NCBI GenBank assembly: GCA_039555135.1
Contig: CP114179.1
Location: 4,092,001-4,156,000, forward strand
DNA length: 64,000 nt
Direction: 5' to 3'
Source of the DNA: Phycisphaeraceae bacterium D3-23
Lineage (GTDB): Bacteria; Planctomycetota; Phycisphaerae; Phycisphaerales; Phycisphaeraceae
Shown: in pieces, positions 50,018 through 62,241 of the stretch
Layout: each line of letters opens with the position of its first letter
Position numbering within the stretch: position 1 is the stretch's first letter
The notes under the pieces: generated by a model
What the model saw: the letters and a program-made list of their open reading frames with translations, nothing else
Databases searched by the model: none
Told to the model about the DNA's origin: nothing
Program-made: the position numbers and the translations under genes

Positions 50018-50929
50018 TCACTCAGGTTCTTTATCGACCGGCCGGAAATAGAGCGTCCATTGCACCAGGATGCCGAGCAGCGTTATCAGACCAAGTGCCA
50101 GCAATCCCCCGCGTGGCGAGCTCGGCAGCCAGCCCACCGCCTCGGGCGCGTGGTCGACGATCAGCTCCCGGCCCGGGATGAACAGCAACACCGCGCCGAC
50201 GAGCGCGGCTTGGATCGCGGCCGTGTACTTGGGGAACAGCCCGCCCAAAAGCAGGCCACCCAGAGCGCCGACGCCCATGCCCAGCGCGACGTTGCGCTGC
50301 GCATCGGTCGTGTTCTCCTGCCACCAGGCGCAGACCGCCTCAATGTTATCGAACACCATCCCCTTGATCGCCTCGCCGGTGGCCTTGCCTGCCTCGATGC
50401 CTTGCTCGCGCAGGATGCCATCCGCATTGGACAGCGACTGGATCGAGCCCTCGTCGATCATGCTCTGGACGCGGTCGCGTGTGATCTCGTCGATCGTGCC
50501 TTCGCCGGTGTTGAGCCGGCGCTGCAGGTCCTGGGTGACGTCGGCCGGGCTTCGCCCCATGATCTCCGTGGAGGGCGTGCCCTCCCACACAAGCACCGCG
50601 GCGGGTACGACGATTGCAAAGAGCATCGCCGTCGAGACCGCCATCCATACCCGGAACAAGAGCGCCGCCGCGAGCGCCCCGGCGATCGCCATCCCGACGG
50701 TGAGCACGCCGACGAACCCCGCGCTTGAGGCGAACCCCGAGAGCAGCAGCCCGCCATAGAGCCCGAGCAGCAGCCCGGCGATCACCATGGCCGCCTTCAT
50801 GAGCTTGCCGCCCAGCAGCCAGAGCACCAGCCCCAGCACCATCGCGCCGATCAGCGCGCCGGTCGTGACGCCCGGGAAGGATCGGCTGGCGTGGTCGAAC
50901 CACTGCTGGATCGTTTCGGATGCGTGCAT
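50018..50929 (-). CDS. Polytopic membrane protein of unknown function
   Basis: 303 residues. AGGAG 6 nt before the ATG fixes the start; a longer in-frame reading to 51340 lies over pheA. Helices near residues 22-40, 44-66, 69-92, 96-112, then a soluble helical loop of about 95 residues (SPADVTQDLQRRLNTGEGTI) and further helices to the C-terminus. No family recognised. Divergent from pheA with 82 bp between the starts. Confidence 0.7.
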   Translation of the reverse strand: MHASETIQQWFDHASRSFPGVTTGALIGAMVLGLVLWLLGGKLMKAAMVIAGLLLGLYGGLLLSGFASSAGFVGVLTVGMAIAGALAAALLFRVWMAVSTAMLFAIVVPAAVLVWEGTPSTEIMGRSPADVTQDLQRRLNTGEGTIDEITRDRVQSMIDEGSIQSLSNADGILREQGIEAGKATGEAIKGMVFDNIEAVCAWWQENTTDAQRNVALGMGVGALGGLLLGGLFPKYTAAIQAALVGAVLLFIPGRELIVDHAPEAVGWLPSSPRGGLLALGLITLLGILVQWTLYFRPVDKEPE

Positions 50930-50997
50930 GGGTTCTCCTGCCGGGCACATGGCGATTCGTCGCTCCTCTATTATCGCACCGGAAAGCGGCGTGTCGA

Positions 50998-51003
50998 TAC
51001 AAT
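50998..51003 (+). promoter_or_regulatory. -10-like hexamer for leaderless pheA
   Basis: TACAAT ends 8 nt before the GTG at 51012. Confidence 0.45.
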
Positions 51004-51011
51004 GACGCCAC

Positions 51012-52154
51012 GTGAGTGAAAAAACGCACAACTCGACGCCCCCGACGCCCCCCGATGCCGAGCCCAAGGCCACGGAGGAGGCCCTCGCGCCGCTCCGCAA
51101 GCAGATCGACGCCCTCGACCAGCAGATCGTGAAACTGCTCAACGAGCGGGCGAAAGTCGTCGTCGAGGTCGGCAACGTTAAGCGGATCGACCGCTCGCCG
51201 ATCTTCGTGCCCGACCGTGAACGCCGGGTGCTCGAGCAGATCCGCTCGTACAACCAGGGCCCGCTGCCCGACAAGTGCATCGAGGCGATCTGGCGCGAGC
51301 TCATGTCCGGCAGCTTCGCCCTCGAACGCGCCCTCCGCATCGGCTACCTCGGCCCCGGCGGGTCGTACAGCCACCAGGCCGCGCAGGCCAAGTTCGGCGC
51401 GAGCGTCGAGTACGACAACCTCGCCGACATCCCCATGATCTTCAGCGCCGTCGAGCGCCGCGACATCGACTACGGCCTGGTCCCGATCGAAAACTCCACC
51501 GAGGGCAGCGTCGTCGTCACGCTCGATGCGCTCGCGCAGACCAACGCCCGCATCTGCGCCGAAGTCCAGACCGCGATCCACCACAACCTGCTCGCCAACT
51601 GCGCCGCCCCCGACATCCGCCGCGTCTACTCGCATCCCCAAGCCCTCGCCCAATGTCGGCAGTGGCTCAATACCCAGTTCCCCAACGCCGAGCAGGTCGC
51701 GACCTCCTCGACGAGCCGGGCGGCCGGGCTCGCGGCCGAAGAATCCAGGCAGGGCGCTGCGGCGATCGCTTCCTCGCTCGCCGCGAAGCTGTGCGACGTC
51801 CATGTGCAGTTCGAGAATATCGAAGACAACCCCAACAACACGACGCGCTTCCTCGTCATCGGGCACCAGTCCACGAAGCCGACAGGCGACGACAAGACCG
51901 CGCTTGTCTTCACCACCGAGCACAAGGCCGGGGCGCTGACCGAGGTGCTCAACGTCTTCCGCGACTTCGGGCTCAACCTCACCCACATCGACAAGCGCCC
52001 CAACCCCCGGGTCAACTGGGAGTACAGCTTCTTCGTCGATCTGATCGCCCACGAAGACGACGCGACGTTCCAGGAAGCCATCGCCGAGGCGAAAAAGCAC
52101 TGCGGCCACCTCACGATCCTCGGCTCATTCCCACGCGCGACGCAGGTCATCTAG
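51012..52154 (+). CDS. pheA: Bifunctional chorismate mutase/prephenate dehydratase (P-protein)
   Basis: 380 residues, GTG start. Chorismate mutase domain about 25-110 (PLRKQIDALDQQIVKLLNER, RAKVVVEVGNVKR), prephenate dehydratase about 115-290 (IGYLGPGGSYSHQAA, VPIENSTEGSV, the ATSSTSRAAGLA catalytic Thr region) and a C-terminal ACT domain (ALTEVLNVFRDFGLNLTHID, KRPNPRVNWEYSFFVD). ACT domains bind phenylalanine for feedback control. An ATG at 51002 is out of frame. Together with tyrA it takes chorismate/prephenate to phenylalanine and tyrosine. Confidence 0.95.
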   Translation: MSEKTHNSTPPTPPDAEPKATEEALAPLRKQIDALDQQIVKLLNERAKVVVEVGNVKRIDRSPIFVPDRERRVLEQIRSYNQGPLPDKCIEAIWRELMSGSFALERALRIGYLGPGGSYSHQAAQAKFGASVEYDNLADIPMIFSAVERRDIDYGLVPIENSTEGSVVVTLDALAQTNARICAEVQTAIHHNLLANCAAPDIRRVYSHPQALAQCRQWLNTQFPNAEQVATSSTSRAAGLAAEESRQGAAAIASSLAAKLCDVHVQFENIEDNPNNTTRFLVIGHQSTKPTGDDKTALVFTTEHKAGALTEVLNVFRDFGLNLTHIDKRPNPRVNWEYSFFVDLIAHEDDATFQEAIAEAKKHCGHLTILGSFPRATQVI

Positions 52155-52283
52155 CGTTTCGCACCAATGCGCGAGCATCGTGTCGTAAGATCGGATAGCA
52201 CACATCACGCCGAGGGCTGAGGAGTCCGCGACGAAGCCCCGGACTGCCTCTGACAGGTCCACACAAACCCAAAGGAGCCCCAC

Positions 52284-52661
52284 ATGCTCGACGCCCACCT
52301 CTTCGGCTACAACAACGCCGGCTCCTACACCGGCAGCGCCGGCGCGGCCGGCTCCGCCGCCGCGCAGTCCGCCGCGAACCGCGCCAATGAAAACGCCGCG
52401 CAGGTCGACGACCGCCTCGACCGCCTCTCGCTGATCTGCATGGCCATGTGGTCCCTCCTCCGCGACAAGACCAACCTCACCGAGAAGGACCTGCTCGATC
52501 GCGTCAAAATGATCGACCTCCTCGACGGCGTCGAAGACGGCAAGGCCACCCAGACCGTCAGCCAGTGCATCAAGTGCAACCGCCCGATGAACCCCCGCCA
52601 CAAGAAGTGCATCTACTGCGGCAACGAAAAACTCGTGCAGTCGGCGTTTGACCAGCTGTAG
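52284..52661 (+). CDS. Small soluble protein with C-terminal zinc ribbon
   Basis: 125 residues, AAGGAG 8 nt upstream. The Gly/Ala/Asn-rich N-terminal 45 residues look disordered; the middle is helical (DDRLDRLSLICMAMWSLLRD); the end is a zinc ribbon, CIKCNRPMNPRHKKCIYCG. No catalytic motif. Monocistronic, 129 bp after pheA. Confidence 0.75.
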   Translation: MLDAHLFGYNNAGSYTGSAGAAGSAAAQSAANRANENAAQVDDRLDRLSLICMAMWSLLRDKTNLTEKDLLDRVKMIDLLDGVEDGKATQTVSQCIKCNRPMNPRHKKCIYCGNEKLVQSAFDQL

Positions 52662-52723
52662 GCCAGTATGGAACCATGACGGCACGAATGGTAGTGAGCA
52701 ACGCACCGCTCAGCAATAGAGAG

Positions 52724-53284
52724 TTACGACCCCCAGTGTATCTCCCATACGCCCGCAGCATCCTGCTGAATACCCTCAAAGTAAACGTGATGCACATCGA
52801 TCCCGCCGAGCCATTCAGAACTACCTCTTGATTGTTTTTCTGTAACAACAACGGCATCGAGTAGTTCTTGGACTGTGAAAAACTCTCCGTTGGCCGCATG
52901 ATGCGTGACGGCAGTACCACCCTCCCCACGAAGCATGATACTTCTCGCTCGAAATGCAACCGATTGCACCTCTTCGTTGGTTAGATCACGAAATGTCTCT
53001 GAGCCCTGATCGAACACTTCGGCAACAAGTTTGATGGATTTGATTTCTGTTCCAGAATTCGACCGTACGTTATCTAAGTTTCCAACCTGTTCGGCGGGAG
53101 ACGTTAGTTCGATTTCAAGTCGTCCTGACAAGCTGTTAAAAAAAGTAAGTTCTGAATGGGTCATCCCTGCCTCCATTTCACCCTGTGCCGCATTCTCATG
53201 ACGAGCATCATCACCTCTAGAGGGTGAAGTTTTCTCGCAGCCAAGTAGGCATACTACTAAAGCGATTGCAAAGATTCTAAACAT
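52724..53284 (-). CDS. Lipoprotein of unknown function, AT-rich codon use
   Basis: 186 residues with lipobox VVCLLGC at the end of a short signal sequence (GTG three nt upstream is an alternative start). Mature protein is beta-rich with no motif recognised (LTFFNSLSGRLEIELTSPAE, SIKLVAEVFDQGSETFRDLT). The DNA is clearly richer in A/T than the flanking genes, suggesting separate origin. No operon partners. Confidence 0.6.
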   Translation of the reverse strand: MFRIFAIALVVCLLGCEKTSPSRGDDARHENAAQGEMEAGMTHSELTFFNSLSGRLEIELTSPAEQVGNLDNVRSNSGTEIKSIKLVAEVFDQGSETFRDLTNEEVQSVAFRARSIMLRGEGGTAVTHHAANGEFFTVQELLDAVVVTEKQSRGSSEWLGGIDVHHVYFEGIQQDAAGVWEIHWGS

Positions 53285-53407
53285 CACTGCGTCTCTATAT
53301 CACACCGGACAGCTTACGGAGAGTTTCTACAGTCCATCATAACACGCCAATAGTGGGCACGGGTCTCGTCGGGGAGAATCGGCCCGCCTCCTTCCGCGCC
53401 TCTGCCG

Positions 53408-54589
53408 TTAGACCCGCGCCACCCGCTGCTTCAGATTCTCCAACACATTCATATAGTTCAGGTACGCGTCGTACGGCGAGTCGTACGGGTTGAAATACGC
53501 GTGCACCGCGCCGTCGTCCTGGTGCTTGGTCGACATGTAGTAGAAGTGGTCGCTCGTGCCCAGCGACTGCCAGTCGGCGAGCAGTTCGGCGTCGCGCGTG
53601 TTGAGCACAGGTTGCTCAAGGTCGTAGAGCGCCTTGATCGCCGAGGACTGCATCGTGTTCCCGTTCCAGGCGGAGAGGTCGCGCTCGGTGTCGGCCCAGC
53701 TTGTCACGTCCGGCGCGGCGTAGGTGTCCTTGGGCACGAACAGGTCCGCGGCCTCGCCGGGTGTGACGAAACGCCCGCCGCGCCCGAGCACCTCACTCGG
53801 CAGCGCCTTGAGCAGGTCGAAGATGCCGGTGTTGACCCACTTGTGCTCGCCGAACGTCTCGAAGTCCATGAACAGGTTGACGGCCTCGCCCGGCTGATCG
53901 GTCAGCCACTGGGCGTACGTCGCGGCGGTGAGCGGGTGGTGTTCCCAGGATTGCTCGCCGAAGCGGAACGCGAGGTCGTCGCTGAGCCGGTGGTTCTTGA
54001 GCAGCAGCGCCAGTGAACGTGCCGCCGAAGGCTCGGCCGGACGGTAGGGCGTGTTGGGTGTCCGCCCGTCCAGCAGCCGATCCACACCCTCGGCCAAGAC
54101 CGCGCGGTAACGGCCCATCGCCGCGACCTGTTTCGCGATCGCGTCGCTGTACACCAGCTCGGTGTTGCGGAACACGGCCGGGCGCTGGCCGAACAAGTCC
54201 TCGATCAGCGTGTCGTGCCGATCGACCTCGTCCTCGAAGCTGCCCGGGCTGTAACACGACGACAGCGAATGGTTGTACGTCTCGGCTAAAAACTCGACAC
54301 ACCCCGTCTGCGCGAGCGCGACAAACCGCTCGATCACCTCGGGCGACCACCGCTGGAGCTGCTCGATCACCTGCCCGGTCAGCGAAAACGCGACGCGGAA
54401 CTTGCCCCGGTTCGCCGTGATCTGGTCCAGCAGCAGCGCGGTCGTCGGCAGGTAGCACTTGCCCGCGACCCGGCGGAGGATCTGGGCGTTGGCCTCGTCG
54501 TCGTAATAGTCGTGGCCCGCCTCGAACACGCGGAACCGCCGCAGCCGACGCGGCTGGTGGAGCTGGAAGTACAAACAGACCGCAGGCAT
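53408..54589 (-). CDS. Glycoside hydrolase family 57 protein (alpha-amylase-like)
   Basis: 393 residues. GH57 conserved regions are visible: YFQLHQP at the N-terminus, GCVEFLAETYNHSLSS, the nucleophile Glu in FRNTELVYSD near residue 147 and the acid Asp in FMDFETFGEH. GH57 enzymes act on alpha-glucans (amylase, amylopullulanase, branching enzyme); the exact activity cannot be told. No signal peptide, so probably cytoplasmic glycogen or maltodextrin metabolism. No Shine-Dalgarno. Confidence 0.88.
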   Translation of the reverse strand: MPAVCLYFQLHQPRRLRRFRVFEAGHDYYDDEANAQILRRVAGKCYLPTTALLLDQITANRGKFRVAFSLTGQVIEQLQRWSPEVIERFVALAQTGCVEFLAETYNHSLSSCYSPGSFEDEVDRHDTLIEDLFGQRPAVFRNTELVYSDAIAKQVAAMGRYRAVLAEGVDRLLDGRTPNTPYRPAEPSAARSLALLLKNHRLSDDLAFRFGEQSWEHHPLTAATYAQWLTDQPGEAVNLFMDFETFGEHKWVNTGIFDLLKALPSEVLGRGGRFVTPGEAADLFVPKDTYAAPDVTSWADTERDLSAWNGNTMQSSAIKALYDLEQPVLNTRDAELLADWQSLGTSDHFYYMSTKHQDDGAVHAYFNPYDSPYDAYLNYMNVLENLKQRVARV

Positions 54590-54655
54590 AGGGGACCATT
54601 CACTGGGGTGCGTGGGGCCATTGTGACCAGTTGCCCGCAAGCTGCAACACGGCGG

Positions 54656-56008
54656 TCACTCTTCGCTCGACCTGTTCGATGTTTGTGCATCACCCCCGGA
54701 CTCCGCCTCCCGCCGAACGGCCACCTGCTTGCCAAAGATGATCCGCGCCCCGCGCCGGAACGTGACGTACGAGTAGCACCACTGCACCAGCACGACGACC
54801 TTGTTGCGAAAGCCGATCAGCAGCAGCAGGTGAACGACCAGCCACGCCAGCCAGGCGAAGAACCCACTCAGCTTCAGAGGCCCGACCCACGCGATCGCCC
54901 GGCTGCGCCCGATCGTCGCCATCGTCCCCTTGTCCTTGTACGTAAACACGGGCCGGACACCCGGCTCGCCGACGCCTTGGCCCGATTTGACTTCGCCGCG
55001 GATGACCTTGCCGACCTGTTTCCCCATCTGCATCGCCGCCGGCGCGAGGCCCGGGGCCTTGGTCCCGTCGGGCAGCGTCACATCCGCGATGTCGCCGAGC
55101 ACGAACACCTCGGGGTGGCCCGGGACGCTCAGGTCCGGGCCCACGGGGATGCGCCCGCCCTTGCCGAGTTCCACATCGAGCGTCCGCGTCACCGCTACGG
55201 CCTGGACCCCGCCGCCCCAGAGCACATTGGCCGCATCGATCCGTGTGCCATCGCTGAGGTCCACGCCGTCGCCATCGATCGCGTCGACCTGTGTATTCAG
55301 CCGGACCTCGACGCCCAGTGATTTGAGCTGCCTGAGCGCGCTGGCCGAGAGTGATTCGGGGAACGCTTCGAGCAGCCGATCGCTGCCGTCGACCAGCACG
55401 ACCCGCGCATCCGCCGGGTTGATCTCCCGGAAGTCGCGCTTGAAGACCCGCTTGGCCAGCTCCGCCATCGCCCCGGCCAACTCGACACCCGTCGCGCCGC
55501 CGCCGATGATGACGACCGTAATCAGCTCCTTGCGACGCGCGCCCTCGTCGATCGCCTCGGCCAGCTCAAAACTCGTCAGGACACCCCGCCGGATCCGCAT
55601 CGCGTCGTCGAGCGACTTGAGCCCCGGGGCGTGCACTTCCCAGTCGTCATGGCCGAAGTACGAGCTCGCCCCGCCCATCGCGACGACGAGGTAGTCGTAC
55701 CGCTCGACCCCGCCGACGGCCAGCGTTACCTCACGCTTGTCCAGATCGATCGCCTCCACCGTGTCCATCACGGTCTGCACCTCGGGCCTTCGACGGAAGA
55801 TCGCCCGGATCGGCTCGGACACTTCCGGGGCCGACAGCCCCGCCATCGCGACCTGATACAAGAGTGGCTGGAACAGGTGGTGGTTCTCCTTATCCACCAC
55901 GAGGATGTCCGCCGACTCCCCGAGCCCCTTGCAGGCCTTCACAAACGACAGCCCCGCGAACCCGCAGCCCAGCACGACGATCTTCTGCTTCTTCGTGGTT
56001 TCAGACAT
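54656..56008 (-). CDS. NAD(P)/FAD-dependent oxidoreductase, NDH-2 type
   Basis: 450 residues. First dinucleotide motif VVLGCGFAGLSFV for FAD, the NHHLFQPLLYQVAMAGLS segment typical of type II NADH dehydrogenases, second motif VVIIGGGATGVELAGAMAEL for NAD(P)H and FVLGDIADV late in FAD binding. The C-terminal 90 residues have a hydrophobic helix (WLAWLVVHLLLLIGF) and a basic tail for membrane association. It likely passes electrons from NADH to quinone without proton pumping. TAAGGT is 6 nt before the second ATG, favouring that start over 56011. Confidence 0.9.
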   Translation of the reverse strand: MSETTKKQKIVVLGCGFAGLSFVKACKGLGESADILVVDKENHHLFQPLLYQVAMAGLSAPEVSEPIRAIFRRRPEVQTVMDTVEAIDLDKREVTLAVGGVERYDYLVVAMGGASSYFGHDDWEVHAPGLKSLDDAMRIRRGVLTSFELAEAIDEGARRKELITVVIIGGGATGVELAGAMAELAKRVFKRDFREINPADARVVLVDGSDRLLEAFPESLSASALRQLKSLGVEVRLNTQVDAIDGDGVDLSDGTRIDAANVLWGGGVQAVAVTRTLDVELGKGGRIPVGPDLSVPGHPEVFVLGDIADVTLPDGTKAPGLAPAAMQMGKQVGKVIRGEVKSGQGVGEPGVRPVFTYKDKGTMATIGRSRAIAWVGPLKLSGFFAWLAWLVVHLLLLIGFRNKVVVLVQWCYSYVTFRRGARIIFGKQVAVRREAESGGDAQTSNRSSEE

Positions 56009-56014
56009 CAAACA

Positions 56015-56020
56015 ACCTTA
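56015..56020 (-). promoter_or_regulatory. -10-like hexamer for leaderless NDH-2 gene
   Basis: TAAGGT on the minus strand ends 6 nt before the ATG at 56008. Confidence 0.35.
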
Positions 56021-56213
56021 TGCCCCCAAGCCCGCGGCGTGTCACGCAGCGGCACACCGCGGGATCAACCGTTCACCCGCGTAACCCGTCAATCCCCCAG
56101 AACCCACACCGTAGCGCGATCTGCCCGGGCCGTCCACCCGCTCCGGTATACTGTCCGATTCGTTTCAGCCACAACGCCGAGACCCCAGACCCGAAACCCG
56201 GTACCCGATTCCC

Positions 56214-59211
<2,998 letters not shown>

Positions 59212-59213
<2 letters not shown>

Positions 59214-59289
59214 AACCACAGATGCACACCGATGCACACAGATCAAATCCGGGCGTATCGGTGTGAATCTGTGTGGATCGGTGGTTTCT
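59212..59289. repeat. Palindromic dispersed repeat after alaS (GAAACCACAGATG...)
   Basis: Arms GAAACCACAGATGCACACCG and CGGTGTGAATCTGTGTGG/CGGTGGTTTC face each other. Same family as 18829-18938 and 29230-29335. Confidence 0.6.
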
Positions 59290-59302
59290 TAGAGGCAACA
59301 TG

Positions 59303-60547
59303 ATGACGAAGATCAACGAAAACTACCTCAAACTCAAGGCCGGCTACCTGTTCCCCGAGATCGGTCGGCGTGTCAGCGCGTTTGCCGAGGCGCACCCGGA
59401 CGCGAAGATTATCAAGATGGGGATCGGCGATGTGACCGAGCCGCTCCCCGAGGCCTGCCGAATCGCGATGATGAAGGCGATCGACGACCAGGGCCACCGC
59501 GAACGCTTCCACGGCTACGGCCCGGAGCAGGGCTACGCCTGGCTACGCGACGCCATTGTCGAGCACGACTACAACACGCGCGGGTGCAAGGTCGTGGCCG
59601 ACGAAATCTTTGTCTCCGACGGTAGCAAGTGCGACTGCGGCAACATCCTCGATGTGTTCGGCCCGGGCAATACCATCGCGGTGGGCGACCCTGTTTACCC
59701 GGTCTACGTCGACACCAACGTGATGGACGGCGCGACCGGCGACGCCAATGACAATGGCGAATACGCCGGGCTCGTCTACCTCCGGGCGACCGAGGAGAAC
59801 GGCTTTACGCCGCTGATCCCCGAGCAGAAGGTCGACCTGATTTATCTGTGCTACCCCAACAACCCGACGGGCACGGTCGCGACGCGTGACTACCTCAAAC
59901 AATGGGTGGACTACGCCAACGCGCACGGCAGCATCATCCTCTTCGACGCCGCGTACGAGGCGTACATCAACGACCACAGCCCGGAGAACATCCCGCACTC
60001 GATCTACGAGGTCCCCGGGGCGCGGACGTGCGCGATCGAGTTCCGCAGCTTCTCGAAGAAGGCGGGGTTTACCGGGACACGCTGCGGGTTTACGGTCGTG
60101 CCCAAGGAGTTGATGGGTAAGGACGGCTCGGGCAATGATGTCTCGATCCATCAGCTCTGGCATCGGCGTCAATCGACGAAGTTCAATGGCGTGTCGTACA
60201 TCGTGCAGCGCGGGGCCGAGGCGGTGTATAGCGACGCGGGGCGTGAGCAGTGCGACGCGCTGGTCGCGTTCTACATGGAGAACGCGAAGCTGATGCACGA
60301 AGCGCTGACGGCGCAGGGGCTCACCTGCTTCGGCGGAGAGCACGCGCCGTACCTCTGGATCAAGACGCCGGGCGGGCAGAGCAGTTGGGACTTCTTCGAC
60401 CAGCTGTTGAATGACACGCATGTCGTGGGCACGCCGGGCAGCGGGTTTGGCCGATCGGGCGAGGGGTACTTCCGCCTGAGCGCGTTCAACAGCCGGGCCA
60501 ACGTCGAGGAGGCGATGGGGCGGATCGCGGCGAAGGTGGGGGTGTGA
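59303..60547 (+). CDS. dapL: LL-diaminopimelate aminotransferase
   Basis: 414 residues. DapL features: start [79 protein letters not shown] and the PLP lysine in [17 protein letters not shown]. It converts tetrahydrodipicolinate directly to LL-DAP in lysine and peptidoglycan synthesis, a route used by planctomycetes, chlamydiae, cyanobacteria and plants. AGAGG fits best with the second of two adjacent ATGs, 7 nt downstream. Confidence 0.95.
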   Translation: MTKINENYLKLKAGYLFPEIGRRVSAFAEAHPDAKIIKMGIGDVTEPLPEACRIAMMKAIDDQGHRERFHGYGPEQGYAWLRDAIVEHDYNTRGCKVVADEIFVSDGSKCDCGNILDVFGPGNTIAVGDPVYPVYVDTNVMDGATGDANDNGEYAGLVYLRATEENGFTPLIPEQKVDLIYLCYPNNPTGTVATRDYLKQWVDYANAHGSIILFDAAYEAYINDHSPENIPHSIYEVPGARTCAIEFRSFSKKAGFTGTRCGFTVVPKELMGKDGSGNDVSIHQLWHRRQSTKFNGVSYIVQRGAEAVYSDAGREQCDALVAFYMENAKLMHEALTAQGLTCFGGEHAPYLWIKTPGGQSSWDFFDQLLNDTHVVGTPGSGFGRSGEGYFRLSAFNSRANVEEAMGRIAAKVGV

Positions 60548-60559
60548 GTGGGGTTAGGT

Positions 60560-60579
60560 CAAGGGACTTGAGTCCCTTG
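60560..60579 (+). terminator. Hairpin after dapL
   Basis: CAAGGGACT-TG-AGTCCCTTG palindrome, no clear T-run directly after; weak terminator. Confidence 0.4.
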
Positions 60580-60615
60580 GCCTGGGTGGTTTTCTCTGTA
60601 TCAATTGGTAACACG

Positions 60616-61071
60616 ATGGAAGACGCAGACCTCTACCCACACATCACGGCGTTCCTCATCGCGCACCGCACGATGTCGCTCGCGACGGTGGATGCCGACG
60701 GTGCGCCGCACGCCGCGAATGTGCAGTACGTCAGCGACGATGCGTGGAACCTGTACTGGGTGAGCAGCCCCGAGAGCGCCCATTCGCTGCACCTTGCCGA
60801 GCGGCCTGGCGCTGCGGTCACGGCCTACGCCCACACAGACGCCCCCGACCAGATCCACGGCCTGCAGATGCACGGCCGGGCCAACGCGGTGCAGAACGAG
60901 AAAGCCATCGCCCTGGTCCGCAAGCTCTACGATGCGACCTACCCCTTCACCGCCGAGCCGCCGTACCGCGACGCGATCGACGCGCAGACGTTCTACCGCC
61001 TCCGCCCGACGTGGCTGCGCTGGATCGACAACCGGCGTGGGTTTGGGTGGTCGTATGAGAAGGTGATCTAG
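60616..61071 (+). CDS. Pyridoxamine 5'-phosphate oxidase-like FMN-binding protein
   Basis: 151 residues. Split-barrel fold: ITAFLIAHRTMSLATVDADG, PHAANVQYVSDDAWNLYWVS, GRANAVQNEKAIALVRKLYD and a FYRLRPTWLRWIDNRRGFGW end are typical of general PNPOx-like flavoproteins. Substrate unknown. It has no Shine-Dalgarno; an in-frame upstream extension to 60544 overlaps the dapL stop and is rejected. Confidence 0.82.
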   Translation: MEDADLYPHITAFLIAHRTMSLATVDADGAPHAANVQYVSDDAWNLYWVSSPESAHSLHLAERPGAAVTAYAHTDAPDQIHGLQMHGRANAVQNEKAIALVRKLYDATYPFTAEPPYRDAIDAQTFYRLRPTWLRWIDNRRGFGWSYEKVI

Positions 61072-61073
61072 CC

Positions 61074-61185
61074 GCAGATGACACAACGCCAAGACGCAGA
61101 GACGCCAAGACGCCAAAGAAGACAGAGGCCATAAGCTCGTAGGGTTTACCTTGGCGACTTGGCGTCTTGGGGACTTGGCGTTGAA
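61074..61185. repeat. Dispersed repeat (CGCCAAGACGCAGAGACGCC type), right half within coaC
   Basis: CAACGCCAAGACGCAGAGAC at the left and complementary GGCGTCTTGGGGACTTGGCG at the right; the right arm codes for the C-terminal residues of coaC. Confidence 0.65.
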
Positions 61186-61760
61186 TGCGTACCGGTAAGC
61201 AACCCGACAACGCAATCCAAAATCGCCTCGGGTTCACTCATCCGTCCCGCGCCCTTGGTGCGGCAGGCCTGCCAGCCGTCGGCGGGGCCGACCTCGGTGA
61301 GGTTGGGCATGAGCTCGCGGAGCAGGGCGAGGTTGCGTTGGAGGATGGGGCTGGCCCACATGTCGGCGTTCATGGCCGGGGCGAGGACGAGCGGGGTCGA
61401 CTCCGGCAGCGCGCTGACGGTGAGCGAGACGACATCGGGGGTGAGCCCGGCCGCGATCTTGCCGACCATGTCCATCGAGCACGGGGCGATGACGAGCAGG
61501 TCGCACCACCGTGCCGTGCCGACGTGCTGGGACTCGGGGTTGTCGCTGTGGTCCCACATGCTGGTGAGCACCGGCTTGCCCGAGAGCGACTGGAAGGTGA
61601 GCGGCGCAACAAACTTCGTCGCGGCGTCGGTCATCAGGACGCGCACCTCCGCGCCGCGCTGGGCCAGTCGGCTGACCAGCGTCGCAGTTTTGTAGCACGC
61701 GATGCCGCCCGAGAGGGCGATGGCGATTCGTTTGCCCTGGAGGGGCTCGGCTTCACTCAT
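61146..61760 (-). CDS. coaC: Phosphopantothenoylcysteine decarboxylase (CoaC domain), flavoprotein
   Basis: 204 residues, HFCD flavoprotein family: IAIALSGGIACYKTATLVSR, RVLMTDAATKFVAPLTFQSL, the SxPVL strand, DLLVIAPCSMDMVGKIAAGL and LAPAMNADMW with Asn-Ala-Asp. In most bacteria this domain is fused with CoaB (synthetase); here the gene stops after CoaC, so CoaB must be separate. The last 14 residues (STPSPQDAKSPR region) come from a dispersed repeat. TATCCT lies 6 nt before the ATG. Confidence 0.88.
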   Translation of the reverse strand: MSEAEPLQGKRIAIALSGGIACYKTATLVSRLAQRGAEVRVLMTDAATKFVAPLTFQSLSGKPVLTSMWDHSDNPESQHVGTARWCDLLVIAPCSMDMVGKIAAGLTPDVVSLTVSALPESTPLVLAPAMNADMWASPILQRNLALLRELMPNLTEVGPADGWQACRTKGAGRMSEPEAILDCVVGLLTGTHSTPSPQDAKSPR

Positions 61761-61766
61761 GCCTTA

Positions 61767-61772
61767 AGGATA
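61767..61772 (-). promoter_or_regulatory. -10-like hexamer for leaderless coaC
   Basis: TATCCT on the minus strand ends 6 nt before the coaC ATG; it abuts the hairpin at 61772-61799. Confidence 0.45.
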
Positions 61773-61799
61773 GCAGCACCCACGGGCGTGGGTGCTGCT
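61772..61799 (-). terminator. Hairpin between rpoZ and coaC
   Basis: 13-bp stem AGCAGCACCCACG/CGTGGGTGCTGCT with a 2-nt loop; no T-run on the minus strand. Confidence 0.55.
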
Positions 61800-61838
61800 T
61801 CAGTTTCGGTGGATTCGAGTCTCGTCGGCGGGGGCGAA

Positions 61839-62075
61839 CTACTCGGCTTCTTCCGCTTCGTTGTGCTGGGGTTCGCCTTCGCCCTCGAGTTGGAGGGTGA
61901 TCTTGCCTTCGACGACTTCGGCCACGGCGATCTCGAAGTCGGTCCGGCCGTCACGCTCGACCAGCGGGCGTGCGCCGTCCATGAGTTCACGCATGCGGTG
62001 CTGGACCAGCGAGGTGAACTTGAATCGGCCGCCGAGCTCGTTGATGATGCGGTCGTCTTTGAGGGCTTCGATCAT
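61839..62075 (-). CDS. rpoZ: DNA-directed RNA polymerase subunit omega
   Basis: 78 residues. MIEALKDDRIINELGGRFKF, TSLVQHRMRELMDGARPLVE and DFEIAVAEVVEGKITL follow the omega pattern of planctomycetes; the C-terminus is acidic. Omega helps assembly of RNA polymerase. Start at MIEALKDD; an in-frame reading to 62171 covers the promoter and is rejected. Confidence 0.88.
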   Translation of the reverse strand: MIEALKDDRIINELGGRFKFTSLVQHRMRELMDGARPLVERDGRTDFEIAVAEVVEGKITLQLEGEGEPQHNEAEEAE

Positions 62076-62142
62076 GGCGTGGGGGCTCCGGGGTGCGTGG
62101 GGGCGGTGGGCTTGGGATCGTCCTTGGCCGGCCGAGCCACGC

Positions 62143-62171
62143 ATTATAGCCCTGTCACGGGTCGATAGCAA
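62143..62171 (-). promoter_or_regulatory. Sigma70-type promoter for rpoZ
   Basis: TTGCTA, 17-nt spacer, perfect TATAAT on the minus strand, about 67 nt before the rpoZ ATG. Confidence 0.6.
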
Positions 62172-62241
62172 AGCTGCCCGGGCGCGGGCGGCCGGGTGGG
62201 TTTGGCAGGTTCAGGCGACTTGCCGGGCGCGGCGGGGGGGG

